DNA from: Deltaproteobacteria bacterium | Lineage (GTDB): Bacteria > Desulfobacterota > Desulfuromonadia > Geobacterales > DSM-12255 | NCBI GenBank assembly: GCA_021849045.1 | Contig: JAJZTK010000001.1 | Location: 1-64,000 of the forward strand | Direction: 5' to 3' | Length of the DNA stretch: 64,000 nucleotides | Shown: piece after piece, positions 1 to 8,015 of the stretch | Layout: each line of letters starts with the position of its first letter | Position numbering within the stretch: the first letter of the stretch is position 1 | Program-made: the position numbers and the translations under genes | The notes under the pieces: generated by a model | Told to the model about the DNA's origin: nothing | Database searches by the model: none | The model's input: the letters and a program-made list of their open reading frames with translations, nothing else

Positions 1-87
1 GAGATGGAGAAATGCGGCGCCAAGCTCGGCCTCGCATCCCTCTGCATCGGCGGCGGCCAGGGAATCGCCATGGTGATTGAAAGATAA
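1..87 (+). CDS. Acetyl-CoA acetyltransferase (thiolase), C-terminal fragment
   Basis: Only the last 28 codons are in the window; the 5' part lies upstream of base 1. The peptide contains CIGGGQGIAMVIER, the C-terminal thiolase signature with the second active-site Cys followed by a Gly-rich turn. The enzyme condenses or cleaves acetoacetyl-CoA. The next gene, a 3-hydroxybutyrate dehydrogenase, starts 18 nt downstream on the same strand, which fits a short-chain acyl or hydroxybutyrate operon. The family call is strong. Whether the substrate is acetoacetyl-CoA or a longer chain cannot be judged from the tail. Confidence 0.85.
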   Translation, partial: EMEKCGAKLGLASLCIGGGQGIAMVIER

Positions 88-105
88 CACGGAAAGGACA
101 GTTCC

Positions 106-888
106 ATGGAAAAGGGAAAGTGCGCACTCATCACCGGATCGACCAGCGGCATCGGTCTCGGCATCGCCCGGGCACTGGCCGCTGCGGGATGCAACATCAT
201 GCTGAACGGGTTTGCCGCTCCGGCCGAGATCGAGAGACTTCGTTCCTCACTGAGCGAGGAGCATGGCGTCACCGTCCTCTACCATGGGGCCGACATGCGG
301 CGGCCCGAGGAGATCGCGGCCATGGTGGCAGAAGCGGAAGGCCGGCTCGGCGGGGTCGACATCCTGGTCAACAACGCCGGCATCCAGCACACGGCGCCGA
401 TCGAGGAATTCCCTCCCGAAATGTGGGATGCAATCATCGCCATCAACCTCTCCTCGGCGTTCCACACCATCCACCGTGCGCTTCCCGGCATGCGGCAAAA
501 GGGATGGGGCCGCATCGTCAACACCGCATCGGTGCACGGTCTGGTCGCGTCGGCGAACAAGGCGGGATACATCTCGGCCAAACACGGCCTGGTCGGGCTC
601 ACGAAAGAGGTGGCACTGGAGACGGCCGGCTCGGGCGTGACCTGCAATGCCATCTGTCCCGGTTGGACCCGCACCGAGCTGATCGAGCCACAGATCGCGG
701 CCAAGGCCGAGGCCCTGGGGGTGGACGTTGAAGAAGGGGGGAGGCAGCTCCTGGCGGAAAAACAGCCCTCCCGCCAGTTCGTCACCGTGGAGCAGCTGGG
801 TCAGCTGGTACTGTTCCTCTGCTCCGATGCCGCCGCCCAGATCACCGGTACGGCTATTCCTGTCGATGGCGGCTGGACCGCACAGTAA
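106..888 (+). CDS. bdhA: 3-hydroxybutyrate dehydrogenase (SDR family)
   Basis: This 260-aa classical short-chain dehydrogenase/reductase probably oxidises (R)-3-hydroxybutyrate to acetoacetate with NAD in the cytoplasm. The Rossmann motif TGSTSGIGLG is at residues 10-19, NNAG at 89-92, and the catalytic Ser142, Tyr155 and Lys159 are in place (YISAK). Length and the TGSTSGIGLGIA start match the 3-hydroxybutyrate dehydrogenase branch better than FabG, but substrate assignment within SDRs is an inference. The ATG is preceded by AAGGAC at a good distance. It follows a thiolase tail by 18 nt, so the two are probably co-transcribed and serve polyhydroxybutyrate or ketone-body metabolism. Confidence 0.85.
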   Translation: MEKGKCALITGSTSGIGLGIARALAAAGCNIMLNGFAAPAEIERLRSSLSEEHGVTVLYHGADMRRPEEIAAMVAEAEGRLGGVDILVNNAGIQHTAPIEEFPPEMWDAIIAINLSSAFHTIHRALPGMRQKGWGRIVNTASVHGLVASANKAGYISAKHGLVGLTKEVALETAGSGVTCNAICPGWTRTELIEPQIAAKAEALGVDVEEGGRQLLAEKQPSRQFVTVEQLGQLVLFLCSDAAAQITGTAIPVDGGWTAQ

Positions 889-980
889 GCAAGGTTTCGA
901 TAGACTGATCCGGCCTGGACCGCTGATGACAGCGCGATCAAAAACCAAACGACAATGACGGTGCCGAGCAATAGACGCAT
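801..980 (-). CDS. Possible small secreted or membrane peptide, 59 aa
   Basis: On the minus strand an ATG at 980 follows a near-perfect ribosome binding site (AGGAGGTAA, 3 nt spacer). The reading frame starts MRLLLGTVIVVWFLIALSS, then AVQAGS, which looks like a signal peptide or single membrane helix with an AxA-type cleavage site. It runs 59 codons and its 3' half lies antisense to the end of the dehydrogenase gene. No known family was recognised. The hydrophobic start sits in otherwise unexplained intergenic DNA, which argues for a real gene; the overlap with a conserved gene argues that the C-terminal half may be fortuitous. Confidence 0.35.
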   Translation of the reverse strand: MRLLLGTVIVVWFLIALSSAVQAGSVYRNLAYCAVQPPSTGIAVPVIWAAASEQRNSTS

Positions 981-1173
981 CTGTTACCTCCTCTGGCTGC
1001 AACGGAGCTTGATTAATGCAATTTCAGAAACATTTCATTCTCTTCGGTCGGGCAAGGAAACCCTTTAACTAAACCTGTCTTACGGCGACACGGCAGCCTT
1101 CAGAAATCCAGGGTGCATCCGATAGGAATTGTGAACGAGAATAGCAGGCTCACCTTTCCGATCCGGAGAAACC

Positions 1174-2433
1174 TTGGCCCACCTGAAAATCAACCCGGCA
1201 GCACTACGGATCCTCGCCATTCCGGCAGTCACCCTGATGCTAGCCGGGCTCGGTCTGTACCTGGCTCCGGCACTGGATCCCTCCTGGGCGCAACTGCTCA
1301 CCATCTCCCCCTATCTCGCTACCATGGCCGGCATGCTCCTGGCCGTCCATTTCCACCGGGGTCGCCCATTCTTCATCCTCCTGACACTGACCGTTTTCTA
1401 CTGGTGTTACCGATCCTTCCTTGTCGACGGTCTTGAACTACTCCAGCAGCGGGCACTGTTTCACGCCCTCTGCACCGTGATACCGATCAATCTGTTCATA
1501 TTCAACCTCATCCCCGAACGGGGAATCTTTACCGAAGCCGGCAGAGTCCGGCTCATGAGTCTTGGAGCACAGGCCTTTGTCGCCTACTTCATCTTTCACT
1601 ACCACTTCACGGAACTCCAGCCGCTTTTCGAGGGAAATCTTCTCAACCTCCGGAAGACTGACCTTTTCACCATCTCCCAACCGGCGCTGTTACTCTTTCT
1701 GGTATCGTTCCTCGGCATACTTGCCCTGTACGTGCTGAAGAACACCCCCATGGCAAGCTGCTCCCTGGGTGTTCTCGCTGCGCTCTTCATTGCCTGCAAC
1801 TGGCTGCCGTCCCCCCATGCGGTCACGGTCTTCTGCCTGGCGGCCGGCGTTATTGCCACCACCGGCATTCTCCAGGACTCTTACAACCTGGCCTTTCGTG
1901 ACGATCTGACCGGCATCCCCTCTCGCCGGGCGCTGAACGAGTCACTGTACGGCGTGGGACGCGACTTCTCCATAGCAATGGTGGATATCGATCACTTCAA
2001 GAAATTCAACGATACCTACGGTCATGATGTCGGCGACCAGGTCCTGAAACTGGTGGCCGCGAAGCTGGCCCGCGTCGGCGGCGGTGGCAAGACCTACCGC
2101 TACGGTGGAGAGGAGTTTACCATCCTGTTCGAACGGTTGCGGGCAGGAGAAACGGAGCCGTATCTCGAGACACTCCGCAAGGAGATAGCAGAATACCGGC
2201 TGGTTATCAGGGGCGAGGACCGCCCGAAGGAAAGCAGTCAGGGGAAAAAACGGCGGACCGGGGCCAAAGACGGTGTCACGACCACGGTCACGGTCAGTAT
2301 CGGAGTTGCCGAAAGCTGCCGCGAGCATCAGTCGCCGGAAGAGGTGATACAGGCTGCGGACAAGGAGCTGTACCGGGCAAAGAATCAGGGAAGAAACCAG
2401 GTTTGCCTGGCTTCGCCAAGAAAGCGAAGGTGA
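1174..2433 (+). CDS. Membrane-bound diguanylate cyclase (GGDEF)
   Basis: The 419-aa protein has about 220 N-terminal residues rich in hydrophobic segments (roughly seven to eight helices), then a C-terminal GGDEF domain that makes cyclic di-GMP from two GTP. The domain begins with DDLTGIPSRRALNESL; the active-site loop is GGEEF at residues 311-315 and SIGVAE closes it. The usual inhibitory RxxD site upstream of GGEEF is not present (the stretch reads RVGGGGKTYRYGGEEF), so product inhibition may be absent. A lysine- and arginine-rich loop (about residues 350-368) is inserted before the last strands. Translation probably starts at TTG, with GGAG 6 nt upstream. The membrane part probably senses an unknown signal. 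A DUF1653 gene follows after 1 nt. Confidence 0.9.
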   Translation: MAHLKINPAALRILAIPAVTLMLAGLGLYLAPALDPSWAQLLTISPYLATMAGMLLAVHFHRGRPFFILLTLTVFYWCYRSFLVDGLELLQQRALFHALCTVIPINLFIFNLIPERGIFTEAGRVRLMSLGAQAFVAYFIFHYHFTELQPLFEGNLLNLRKTDLFTISQPALLLFLVSFLGILALYVLKNTPMASCSLGVLAALFIACNWLPSPHAVTVFCLAAGVIATTGILQDSYNLAFRDDLTGIPSRRALNESLYGVGRDFSIAMVDIDHFKKFNDTYGHDVGDQVLKLVAAKLARVGGGGKTYRYGGEEFTILFERLRAGETEPYLETLRKEIAEYRLVIRGEDRPKESSQGKKRRTGAKDGVTTTVTVSIGVAESCREHQSPEEVIQAADKELYRAKNQGRNQVCLASPRKRR

Positions 2434-2434
2434 G

Positions 2435-2662
2435 ATGAAACAGATTGATCGGACCGTCAGGCCGGGGCGCTACCGGCACTACAAGGGGAACGACTATCAG
2501 GTGATCGGCATCGCCCGCCACAGCGAAACCGAAGAAGAGCTGGTGGTCTATCGCTGCCTCTACGGCGACCACTCCCTCTGGGTCAGGCCCCTTGCCATGT
2601 TCATGGAGGAGGTCGTTGTCAACGGCCGGCAGGTACCGCGTTTTGCCCGGTGCGGCGATTGA
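2435..2662 (+). CDS. DUF1653 domain protein
   Basis: This 75-aa cytoplasmic protein matches the DUF1653 pattern: a PGRYRHYKGNDYQVIGIARHS start, then E-E-LVVYR, then LWVRPLAMFMEEV. DUF1653 proteins are small beta-rich proteins of unknown biochemical role. The gene begins 1 nt after the diguanylate cyclase stop, so the two are translated from one mRNA; this says nothing firm about function. No membrane segment or catalytic motif is visible. Confidence 0.85.
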   Translation: MKQIDRTVRPGRYRHYKGNDYQVIGIARHSETEEELVVYRCLYGDHSLWVRPLAMFMEEVVVNGRQVPRFARCGD

Positions 2663-2782
2663 CCCATCCGGCGTTGCCCGGTCGACGGCGGTAGATACCC
2701 TACCCTTCAGTTCCGCATGCGCCAGGATAGACCGGTTATGGCCCGCTCCAGATCGTGCCGGCGCCAAGGGCCGGGCGATGGG

Positions 2783-3529
2783 CTACCGCAGTTTGTCCAG
2801 AATACGGAGAAGACCATCAAGAATGGTCGCAGGATGGGGTGGGCAACCGGGGATGTAGAGATCGACCGGCACGAGACTGTCCGCTCCGTTACGGACCCGG
2901 GGCGAATCTATGTACGGTCCGCCGTTTATGGCGCAGGCACCACAGGCGACAACGATCTTGGGGGCGGGTATCGCCTCGTAGGTGGTGAGCAGGGCCTGGG
3001 CCATGTTTTCGGTCACCGGTCCGGTCACCCAGAGTCCATCGGCATGGCGCGGCGAAGCGACGAACTGGATACCGAAACGCCCCAGATCCCAGCCGATGGT
3101 CGACAGCACGTTGGTATCGGCTTCGCAGGCGTTACACCCGCCGGCGCTGACCTCCCGAAACTTGAGCGACCGGCCGAACATCCGGCGCAGATCGGGGGTA
3201 AGTGGCCGGGCGTGGTGGTGTTCCGAGCCGGGCCGCACCAACAGGTGATCCCGGTCGGTGACGGCAAGCTGGTAGTCTGTGGTGAATTGGATATCCCCTG
3301 CCGGACACTCGGCGCAGAAGAGACACTTCCCCATGTCCAGACAGCCGCCACCACTAGCGGTAAATGCGCCATAGGGGCACTCGGCTGTTTCGTCATGTTG
3401 TTCAGCGGACTGCGCCAGCGTTGAAACGACAGGATAGCCGCGGAACCGGTCGGGCATCTGCAGCGGTGCCTTGGGATAGGGCATGGTGCGATGTCCTTGC
3501 CTGATGCGGGAGATGATGGCACGGAACAT
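2783..3529 (-). CDS. Ehr complex small subunit (NuoB/HyfI-like) with N-terminal Fe-S domain
   Basis: The 248-aa protein belongs to the NuoB / group 4 [NiFe]-hydrogenase small-subunit family, which carries the cluster next to the large-subunit active site at the cytoplasmic face of the membrane. The proximal [4Fe-4S] ligands are visible: GGCNACEAD, CGACAINGGPY and PGCPPHP. An N-terminal part (about residues 40-75) has four more cysteines in a CX5CX2CX3CP arrangement, a ferredoxin-like cluster site fused to the subunit. The start was set at 3529 because AAGGA lies upstream; longer frames would run into the IclR gene. It is the last gene of the minus-strand Ehr cluster and is separated from the other subunits by the IclR gene. 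Confidence 0.85.
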   Translation of the reverse strand: MFRAIISRIRQGHRTMPYPKAPLQMPDRFRGYPVVSTLAQSAEQHDETAECPYGAFTASGGGCLDMGKCLFCAECPAGDIQFTTDYQLAVTDRDHLLVRPGSEHHHARPLTPDLRRMFGRSLKFREVSAGGCNACEADTNVLSTIGWDLGRFGIQFVASPRHADGLWVTGPVTENMAQALLTTYEAIPAPKIVVACGACAINGGPYIDSPRVRNGADSLVPVDLYIPGCPPHPATILDGLLRILDKLR

Positions 3530-3536
3530 GGCGGGG

Positions 3537-4394
3537 CTATCCTTCCTCCCGGGAAACCGGGTTGTAACCAAGTCTGCTTGAAATCTGATCGGCCGCCGCC
3601 CGCACCAGGGGAACCAGTTCGTCATGGAGCCGCTGCGGTGAAACCCTGATCGTGGGGGCGGAAATGACTGCCGCGGCAACAACCTGGTGCGTATGGTTGC
3701 GTATCGGCGCGGCAACCCCGCACACCCCGCTTTCCAGTTCCTCTTCGTTTACTGCAAACCCTTGTGAGGCCACCTGGCGCAGGTGGCTCTCGAACGCCTG
3801 ACGGTTGGTAATTGTTGCCGGTGTGTAGGCAACAAGTTCCGTATCCTTCAGATAGGCTTCCAATGCCTCGGCAGCCATCCCGGCGAGCAGCACCTTGCCT
3901 CCGGCCGAGCCGTAGGCCGGAAGTTGCGAGCCGAACCGCGACACCACCCGTACGGAATGCCGGGTTTCCGCCTGCTGCAGATACACGGACTGCCTGTCCC
4001 TGAAGACCGCAATGTACACCGTTTCTCCGCACTCCCGGCTCAACTCCTCGATGATCGGTCGCGCGTGATGAAACAGGGTCGACTGCCGGATGAATGTCTG
4101 GCTCAGGTTAAGCGTCTGGAGCGAGAGGCGGTAATGGTTGGTCAGACGATCCAGTTCCAGGTAGCCGCGCCGCTCCAGGGTTGCAATCAGGCGTAAGACC
4201 GCATCATTGGTCAACGCCAGCTCTTTCCGCAACCGGTCAACGGTCATTCCCTCGGCATAACCTGCAACCTGCTCCAGTATGCTTAACGCGTTTATTACCG
4301 ACTGAATCTGGTACATCGACTTGTCATCATGCCGCGACCACGATTTATGCTGAGAGGGTTCTGCGGCACTCCTGCTGCCTTGTCTGCGCGCCAT
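3537..4394 (-). CDS. IclR-family transcriptional regulator
   Basis: This 285-aa protein has an N-terminal winged helix (about residues 30-85: SVINALSILEQVA ... LRLIATLERRGYLELD) and a C-terminal IclR effector domain with the typical SRFGSQLPAYGSAGGKVLLAG and GFAVNEEELESGVCGVAAPI segments. IclR proteins bind promoter DNA and respond to a small carbon metabolite. ATG at 4394 was chosen because AGGAGGA precedes it at 5 nt. The gene sits between the large- and small-subunit genes of the Ehr cluster, 17 nt after one and 7 nt before the other, so it is co-transcribed with the complex and may regulate it. The ligand is not predictable. Confidence 0.9.
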   Translation of the reverse strand: MARRQGSRSAAEPSQHKSWSRHDDKSMYQIQSVINALSILEQVAGYAEGMTVDRLRKELALTNDAVLRLIATLERRGYLELDRLTNHYRLSLQTLNLSQTFIRQSTLFHHARPIIEELSRECGETVYIAVFRDRQSVYLQQAETRHSVRVVSRFGSQLPAYGSAGGKVLLAGMAAEALEAYLKDTELVAYTPATITNRQAFESHLRQVASQGFAVNEEELESGVCGVAAPIRNHTHQVVAAAVISAPTIRVSPQRLHDELVPLVRAAADQISSRLGYNPVSREEG

Positions 4395-4411
4395 GTTCGT
4401 CCTCCTGTCCC

Positions 4412-5932
4412 CTATAGATCGAATCCGCAATACGAAAGATTGAAGCTCTTGTTGCAGAGCGGGAAATCGGATATCTGCTCCCCCCGCAACGCCATGGCAA
4501 CTCCTTGCCAGTTGTGAAACGATGGGTCGACAACCTTGTACCGGACAAAGCTCCCCTTGTCGTCGGTGATCGCCACATGGCAGATCTCGCCGCGCCACCC
4601 CTCGGTAAGGGCCACGGCCAGGCTCAGACCGGTGCGCGGTGCCGCCTTCGTCCGATGCCCTCCGCCGGGGAGCTGCCGCAGCTGTTCTTCGATGAAATCC
4701 ATGGATTTCTGGGCTTCCTGCCAGCGGATCATGGTCCGGGAACAGACATCACCGTGAAAGGCCGTAGCGACCGGCAGATGGGTCATCCGGTAGATGCCGA
4801 AGGGATAGTCATGGCGGACATCCCGCTTGATCCCGCAGGCACGGGCCGCCGGCCCCACCAGCCCCAGTTCCAGGGCCGTCTCCTGATGCACCGTCCCGGT
4901 TCCTTCAAGACGCCCCATGACCGACGGTGAGCTCCAGAGCAGGTCCACGGCATTGGTAAGGTCGCGCCTGGCATCGGCCAGCCGTTTGAGCAGGTCGTCC
5001 CGGTGCTCGGGCGTAAGATCGAAGATCGTGCCGCCCGGGGTGAGAAGCCCCCGGCCAAACCGGCTGCCGCACAGCACAGCCGTCATGTTGAGGAAATCTC
5101 CCCTGATCCGGCCGCAAAAGGAAGCGGTGGGGAGATAGCCGACATCGCCGGCAATGGCCCCCAGGTCGCCGGTATGGTTGGCCAGCCGTTCCAGTTCGAG
5201 GGCGATGCCGCGCAGCACCTCGGCCCGCGGCGGCACCCTGACACCGGTCAGGGATTCCATGACCATGCAAAAGGCCAGTCCGTGGCCAATGGTGGTGTCA
5301 CCGGCAGCCGTCTCCATCTGCTGCAGGGTACGCGGATGCGGGCCACCAACGAGACCCGCTTCGATCCCCCGGTGCTGGTAGCCGAGCGATATCTCCAGGT
5401 GGAAGACCTCCTCGCCGTGGCACTGGAAGCGGAAATGCCCCGGCTCGATGATCCCGGCATGGACCGGTCCGACGGCGACTTCATGGACCTCGTCCCCTGC
5501 CACCTGGAAATAGTTCATGACCCCCACGCGGAGTGGTTTGTCTTCCGGACGGTTCCAGGCGTCGTGACCGGAGCGAAACGATCGGTGGAAGCGTACCGGC
5601 TTGAACCAGGGGTGATCAACGAAGGTCAGCCCGCACTGTTCCGCGATCTCCCGTTCAAAAAGCTGCAGTTGGGGACAGAGGGACGCAATGGAGGGAAAGG
5701 TGGTGCCATCGCTAGCCGTGCGGGTCACGGCCAGCCTCCCTTCGGCCTTGTTGGCGAGTACGCAGTATAGCGCGATGTCGGCGTCGCCCGGAATCCCGAA
5801 ATAGGAGCTCACGCGCCAGCCATGGTCAGTGGCGTCGAGGATATCCTGGAGGAACTGGCCGGAGCCGACTACGGGGATGTCCGCCACCAAAATGGCAGAG
5901 CCGTTGTATATGCTGCGGAAAGAGCCGGTCAC
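4412..5932 (-). CDS. Ehr complex large subunit (NuoCD/HyfG-like) lacking NiFe ligands
   Basis: The 506-aa protein joins a NuoC-like N-terminal domain (about residues 1-150) to a NuoD/hydrogenase large-subunit-like domain. In true group 4 hydrogenases four Cys bind nickel: a CxxC near the start of the second domain and CxxC near the C-terminus. Here the first site reads AAGDTTIGHGLAF and the last reads DPSFHNWQG, so both Cys pairs are missing. This matches the 'energy-converting hydrogenase related' (Ehr) families known from Geobacter and some archaea, which are thought not to be hydrogenases. The start overlaps the stop of the preceding NuoM/N-like gene by 4 nt. The catalysed reaction is unknown; coupling of electron transfer to ion pumping is inferred from the membrane partners. 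Confidence 0.88.
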   Translation of the reverse strand: MTGSFRSIYNGSAILVADIPVVGSGQFLQDILDATDHGWRVSSYFGIPGDADIALYCVLANKAEGRLAVTRTASDGTTFPSIASLCPQLQLFEREIAEQCGLTFVDHPWFKPVRFHRSFRSGHDAWNRPEDKPLRVGVMNYFQVAGDEVHEVAVGPVHAGIIEPGHFRFQCHGEEVFHLEISLGYQHRGIEAGLVGGPHPRTLQQMETAAGDTTIGHGLAFCMVMESLTGVRVPPRAEVLRGIALELERLANHTGDLGAIAGDVGYLPTASFCGRIRGDFLNMTAVLCGSRFGRGLLTPGGTIFDLTPEHRDDLLKRLADARRDLTNAVDLLWSSPSVMGRLEGTGTVHQETALELGLVGPAARACGIKRDVRHDYPFGIYRMTHLPVATAFHGDVCSRTMIRWQEAQKSMDFIEEQLRQLPGGGHRTKAAPRTGLSLAVALTEGWRGEICHVAITDDKGSFVRYKVVDPSFHNWQGVAMALRGEQISDFPLCNKSFNLSYCGFDL

Positions 5933-7365
5933 GATTGCACCCCCAGCATGATGGCGCCGTCCTTGAGTAACGTGACCAGGAACTCCGGCGGCCAGACCCC
6001 CAGTCCCAGGATAATGATCATCATGACCAGCGGCGGCCCCACCGTCAGGAGGCGGTCCTCGTACTCGGTCGGTTCAACATCCGCCGGGGGGGCGCCCATG
6101 ACCATCGGCAGCACGGTCAGCGCCATGCCGATGAACACGATGACCAGAAATAGCAGGAACAGGCCCCCCACCAGATGGCGCCCTTCGATAAAGGCGTTGC
6201 TGACAATGGTGAACTCGCTGATGAACGGCGAGAACGGCGGCGAGCCGGTGATGGCAATGAATCCGGCCAGGAACAGTCCTCCCGACCAGGGAAGGCGCGT
6301 CAGCACCCCCTTGACGGCATCGGTTGTCTTGTTCGAATAGGAGCGGTGGATGTTGCCGGATGACAGGAACAGTACCCCCTTGGTCAGTCCGTTATTCAGC
6401 AGGTGAAAGAGCGCACCGTACAGTGCCCCCTTGCCGAGCCCGAGGCCGATGGCGAGAATCCCCACATGTTCGACGCTCGAATAGGCGAGCATTCTCTTGA
6501 AGTCGGCCTGGCGGGCCATGAAGACGGCGGCAAAGGCCATGGACACCAGTCCCATGCCGACCAGGGCCTGCTGGAAAAAGCGGATCTCGGTGCCCGAGGC
6601 CAGGCAGATCTGGTACACCCGCAGGATCGACAGGAAGGCGCAGTTGACCAGCCCCCCGGCGAGCAGGGCTCCCACCAGTCCCGGCGCTTCGCCGTAGGCA
6701 TCGGGTTTCCAGGCATGCAGCGGCGCCAGCCCCATCTTGGAACCATACCCCACCAGGAGGAAGATCGCCGCGGCGTGCAGCCACCCCGGATTCAGTTCGC
6801 GGGCCGAAAACATGAGCGGCCCGAGCAGCAGGGTGGCATCGCGGTGGGCTACGTAGGTGGAATAGGCAAGAAACATCAGCCCGAGCAGGGCCAGGCCGAT
6901 CCCCACGGAGCAGAGCATGAGATACTTCCAGGTCGCTTCGATGGAACGGGCGTTCCGGTTGAAGTAGATGAGAGGGGCCATGGAGACCGTGGTGGTCTCC
7001 ACGGCAACCCAGAGGAGCCCCAGATGCTGGCTCATGGTCACCGTCCCCATGGCCGACAGGCAGACCAGGAGCCCCATGCAGAGCACTCGATTGGAACGCT
7101 CCTGGCGGTAGGAGAGATAGCCGACCGCATAGAAGGCGCAGACGGCGAAGAGGAGGCTGATGCACAGGAGCACCACCTTCCCCAGCGGGTCGAGCCAGAT
7201 CCATCCCCCAGCGGATGGCGGCGGCGCATTCCCCAGCAGCAGGGCCGTCAGGACCAGATGGAGCGTTGCGACAACCGGCAGGACCAGGGGCCGCAACCGG
7301 TTGTCAGGTACGATCCAGGCAATCACCGCGCCCAGCAGTGGGAGCAGAACAAGGGCAGACAACAT
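5929..7365 (-). CDS. Ehr complex antiporter-like subunit (HyfF/NuoN-M-like)
   Basis: The 478-aa polytopic membrane protein (about 14 predicted helices) belongs to the Mrp-antiporter-like/proton_antipo_M family. Characteristic parts are LGLLWVAVETTTVSMAPLIY, the lysine-containing YGSKMGLAPLHAWKPDAYGEAP, and KRMLAYSSVEHVG. It would form one ion-translocating channel of the complex. ATG at 7365 was preferred over an upstream in-frame codon because AGGAGGAG precedes it. It starts 4 nt after the HyfE-like gene ends and overlaps the large-subunit gene by 4 nt. Confidence 0.88.
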   Translation of the reverse strand: MLSALVLLPLLGAVIAWIVPDNRLRPLVLPVVATLHLVLTALLLGNAPPPSAGGWIWLDPLGKVVLLCISLLFAVCAFYAVGYLSYRQERSNRVLCMGLLVCLSAMGTVTMSQHLGLLWVAVETTTVSMAPLIYFNRNARSIEATWKYLMLCSVGIGLALLGLMFLAYSTYVAHRDATLLLGPLMFSARELNPGWLHAAAIFLLVGYGSKMGLAPLHAWKPDAYGEAPGLVGALLAGGLVNCAFLSILRVYQICLASGTEIRFFQQALVGMGLVSMAFAAVFMARQADFKRMLAYSSVEHVGILAIGLGLGKGALYGALFHLLNNGLTKGVLFLSSGNIHRSYSNKTTDAVKGVLTRLPWSGGLFLAGFIAITGSPPFSPFISEFTIVSNAFIEGRHLVGGLFLLFLVIVFIGMALTVLPMVMGAPPADVEPTEYEDRLLTVGPPLVMMIIILGLGVWPPEFLVTLLKDGAIMLGVQS

Positions 7366-7369
7366 CCGG

Positions 7370-8011
7370 CTACTCCTCCTTGAGGGTCCGCAGGCGGGAG
7401 GTGTCGATGGACGAAAACTCCCGGCTGATATGGTTGATGACAATTCCCATGACAAATATCCCCACCAGCAGATCGAGGAGCGCGCCAGCCTCCACCATGA
7501 CCGGCATCGCCTCGGTCAGGAGCAGGCCGAACACGAAGATACCGTTTTCCAGCACCAGATAGCCGATGACCTGGGAAATGGCCTTGCGCCGGGTGGTGAG
7601 GAGCAGGAAACCGGTCAGCAGGGTGGCGATGGAGGCCGGAACAAACAGCAGGTCCTTGTGTTCGGGCGCCAGGGGCAACTTTTCGGCAAAGGCGAAGGAA
7701 AGGGCCGTAAAGACGGCGCCCAGGAGCAGGGTCGACACATAGCCGATGAACGGCTCCACTTCGCGCCTGATCTGGGCCTTGCGCACCGCATCGCTGATCA
7801 GGTACGGGATGACGATCCCCTTGGCCAGGATGATGCTGGCAGTGATGCCGGCCAGGTGACCGGAAAAGGGGTGGATCAGCCCCGGCAGAATGCCGAGAAT
7901 CACCCCCTGGGCAGCAACGGCGCGGATGGAAAAGATCAGCCGGCTGGTTCCGAGCATGAGCAGGTTGATCAGCATCACCAGCACCAGCAGTTGATCGGCA
8001 AACGTAGTCAT
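7370..8011 (-). CDS. Ehr complex membrane subunit HyfE-like (NuoK-like C-terminus)
   Basis: This 213-aa membrane protein has about six hydrophobic segments and resembles hydrogenase-4 component E. The segment IGYLVLENGIFVFGLLLTEAMPVMVEAGALLDLLVGIFVMGI carries the Glu in helix 2 and Glu in helix 3 typical of NuoK-like proteins. It is an integral subunit between the NuoH-like and NuoN-like proteins. The ATG follows GAGGTGATCCT, and it starts 4 nt after the NuoH-like stop. Confidence 0.85.
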   Translation of the reverse strand: MTTFADQLLVLVMLINLLMLGTSRLIFSIRAVAAQGVILGILPGLIHPFSGHLAGITASIILAKGIVIPYLISDAVRKAQIRREVEPFIGYVSTLLLGAVFTALSFAFAEKLPLAPEHKDLLFVPASIATLLTGFLLLTTRRKAISQVIGYLVLENGIFVFGLLLTEAMPVMVEAGALLDLLVGIFVMGIVINHISREFSSIDTSRLRTLKEE

Positions 8012-8015
8012 AGGA

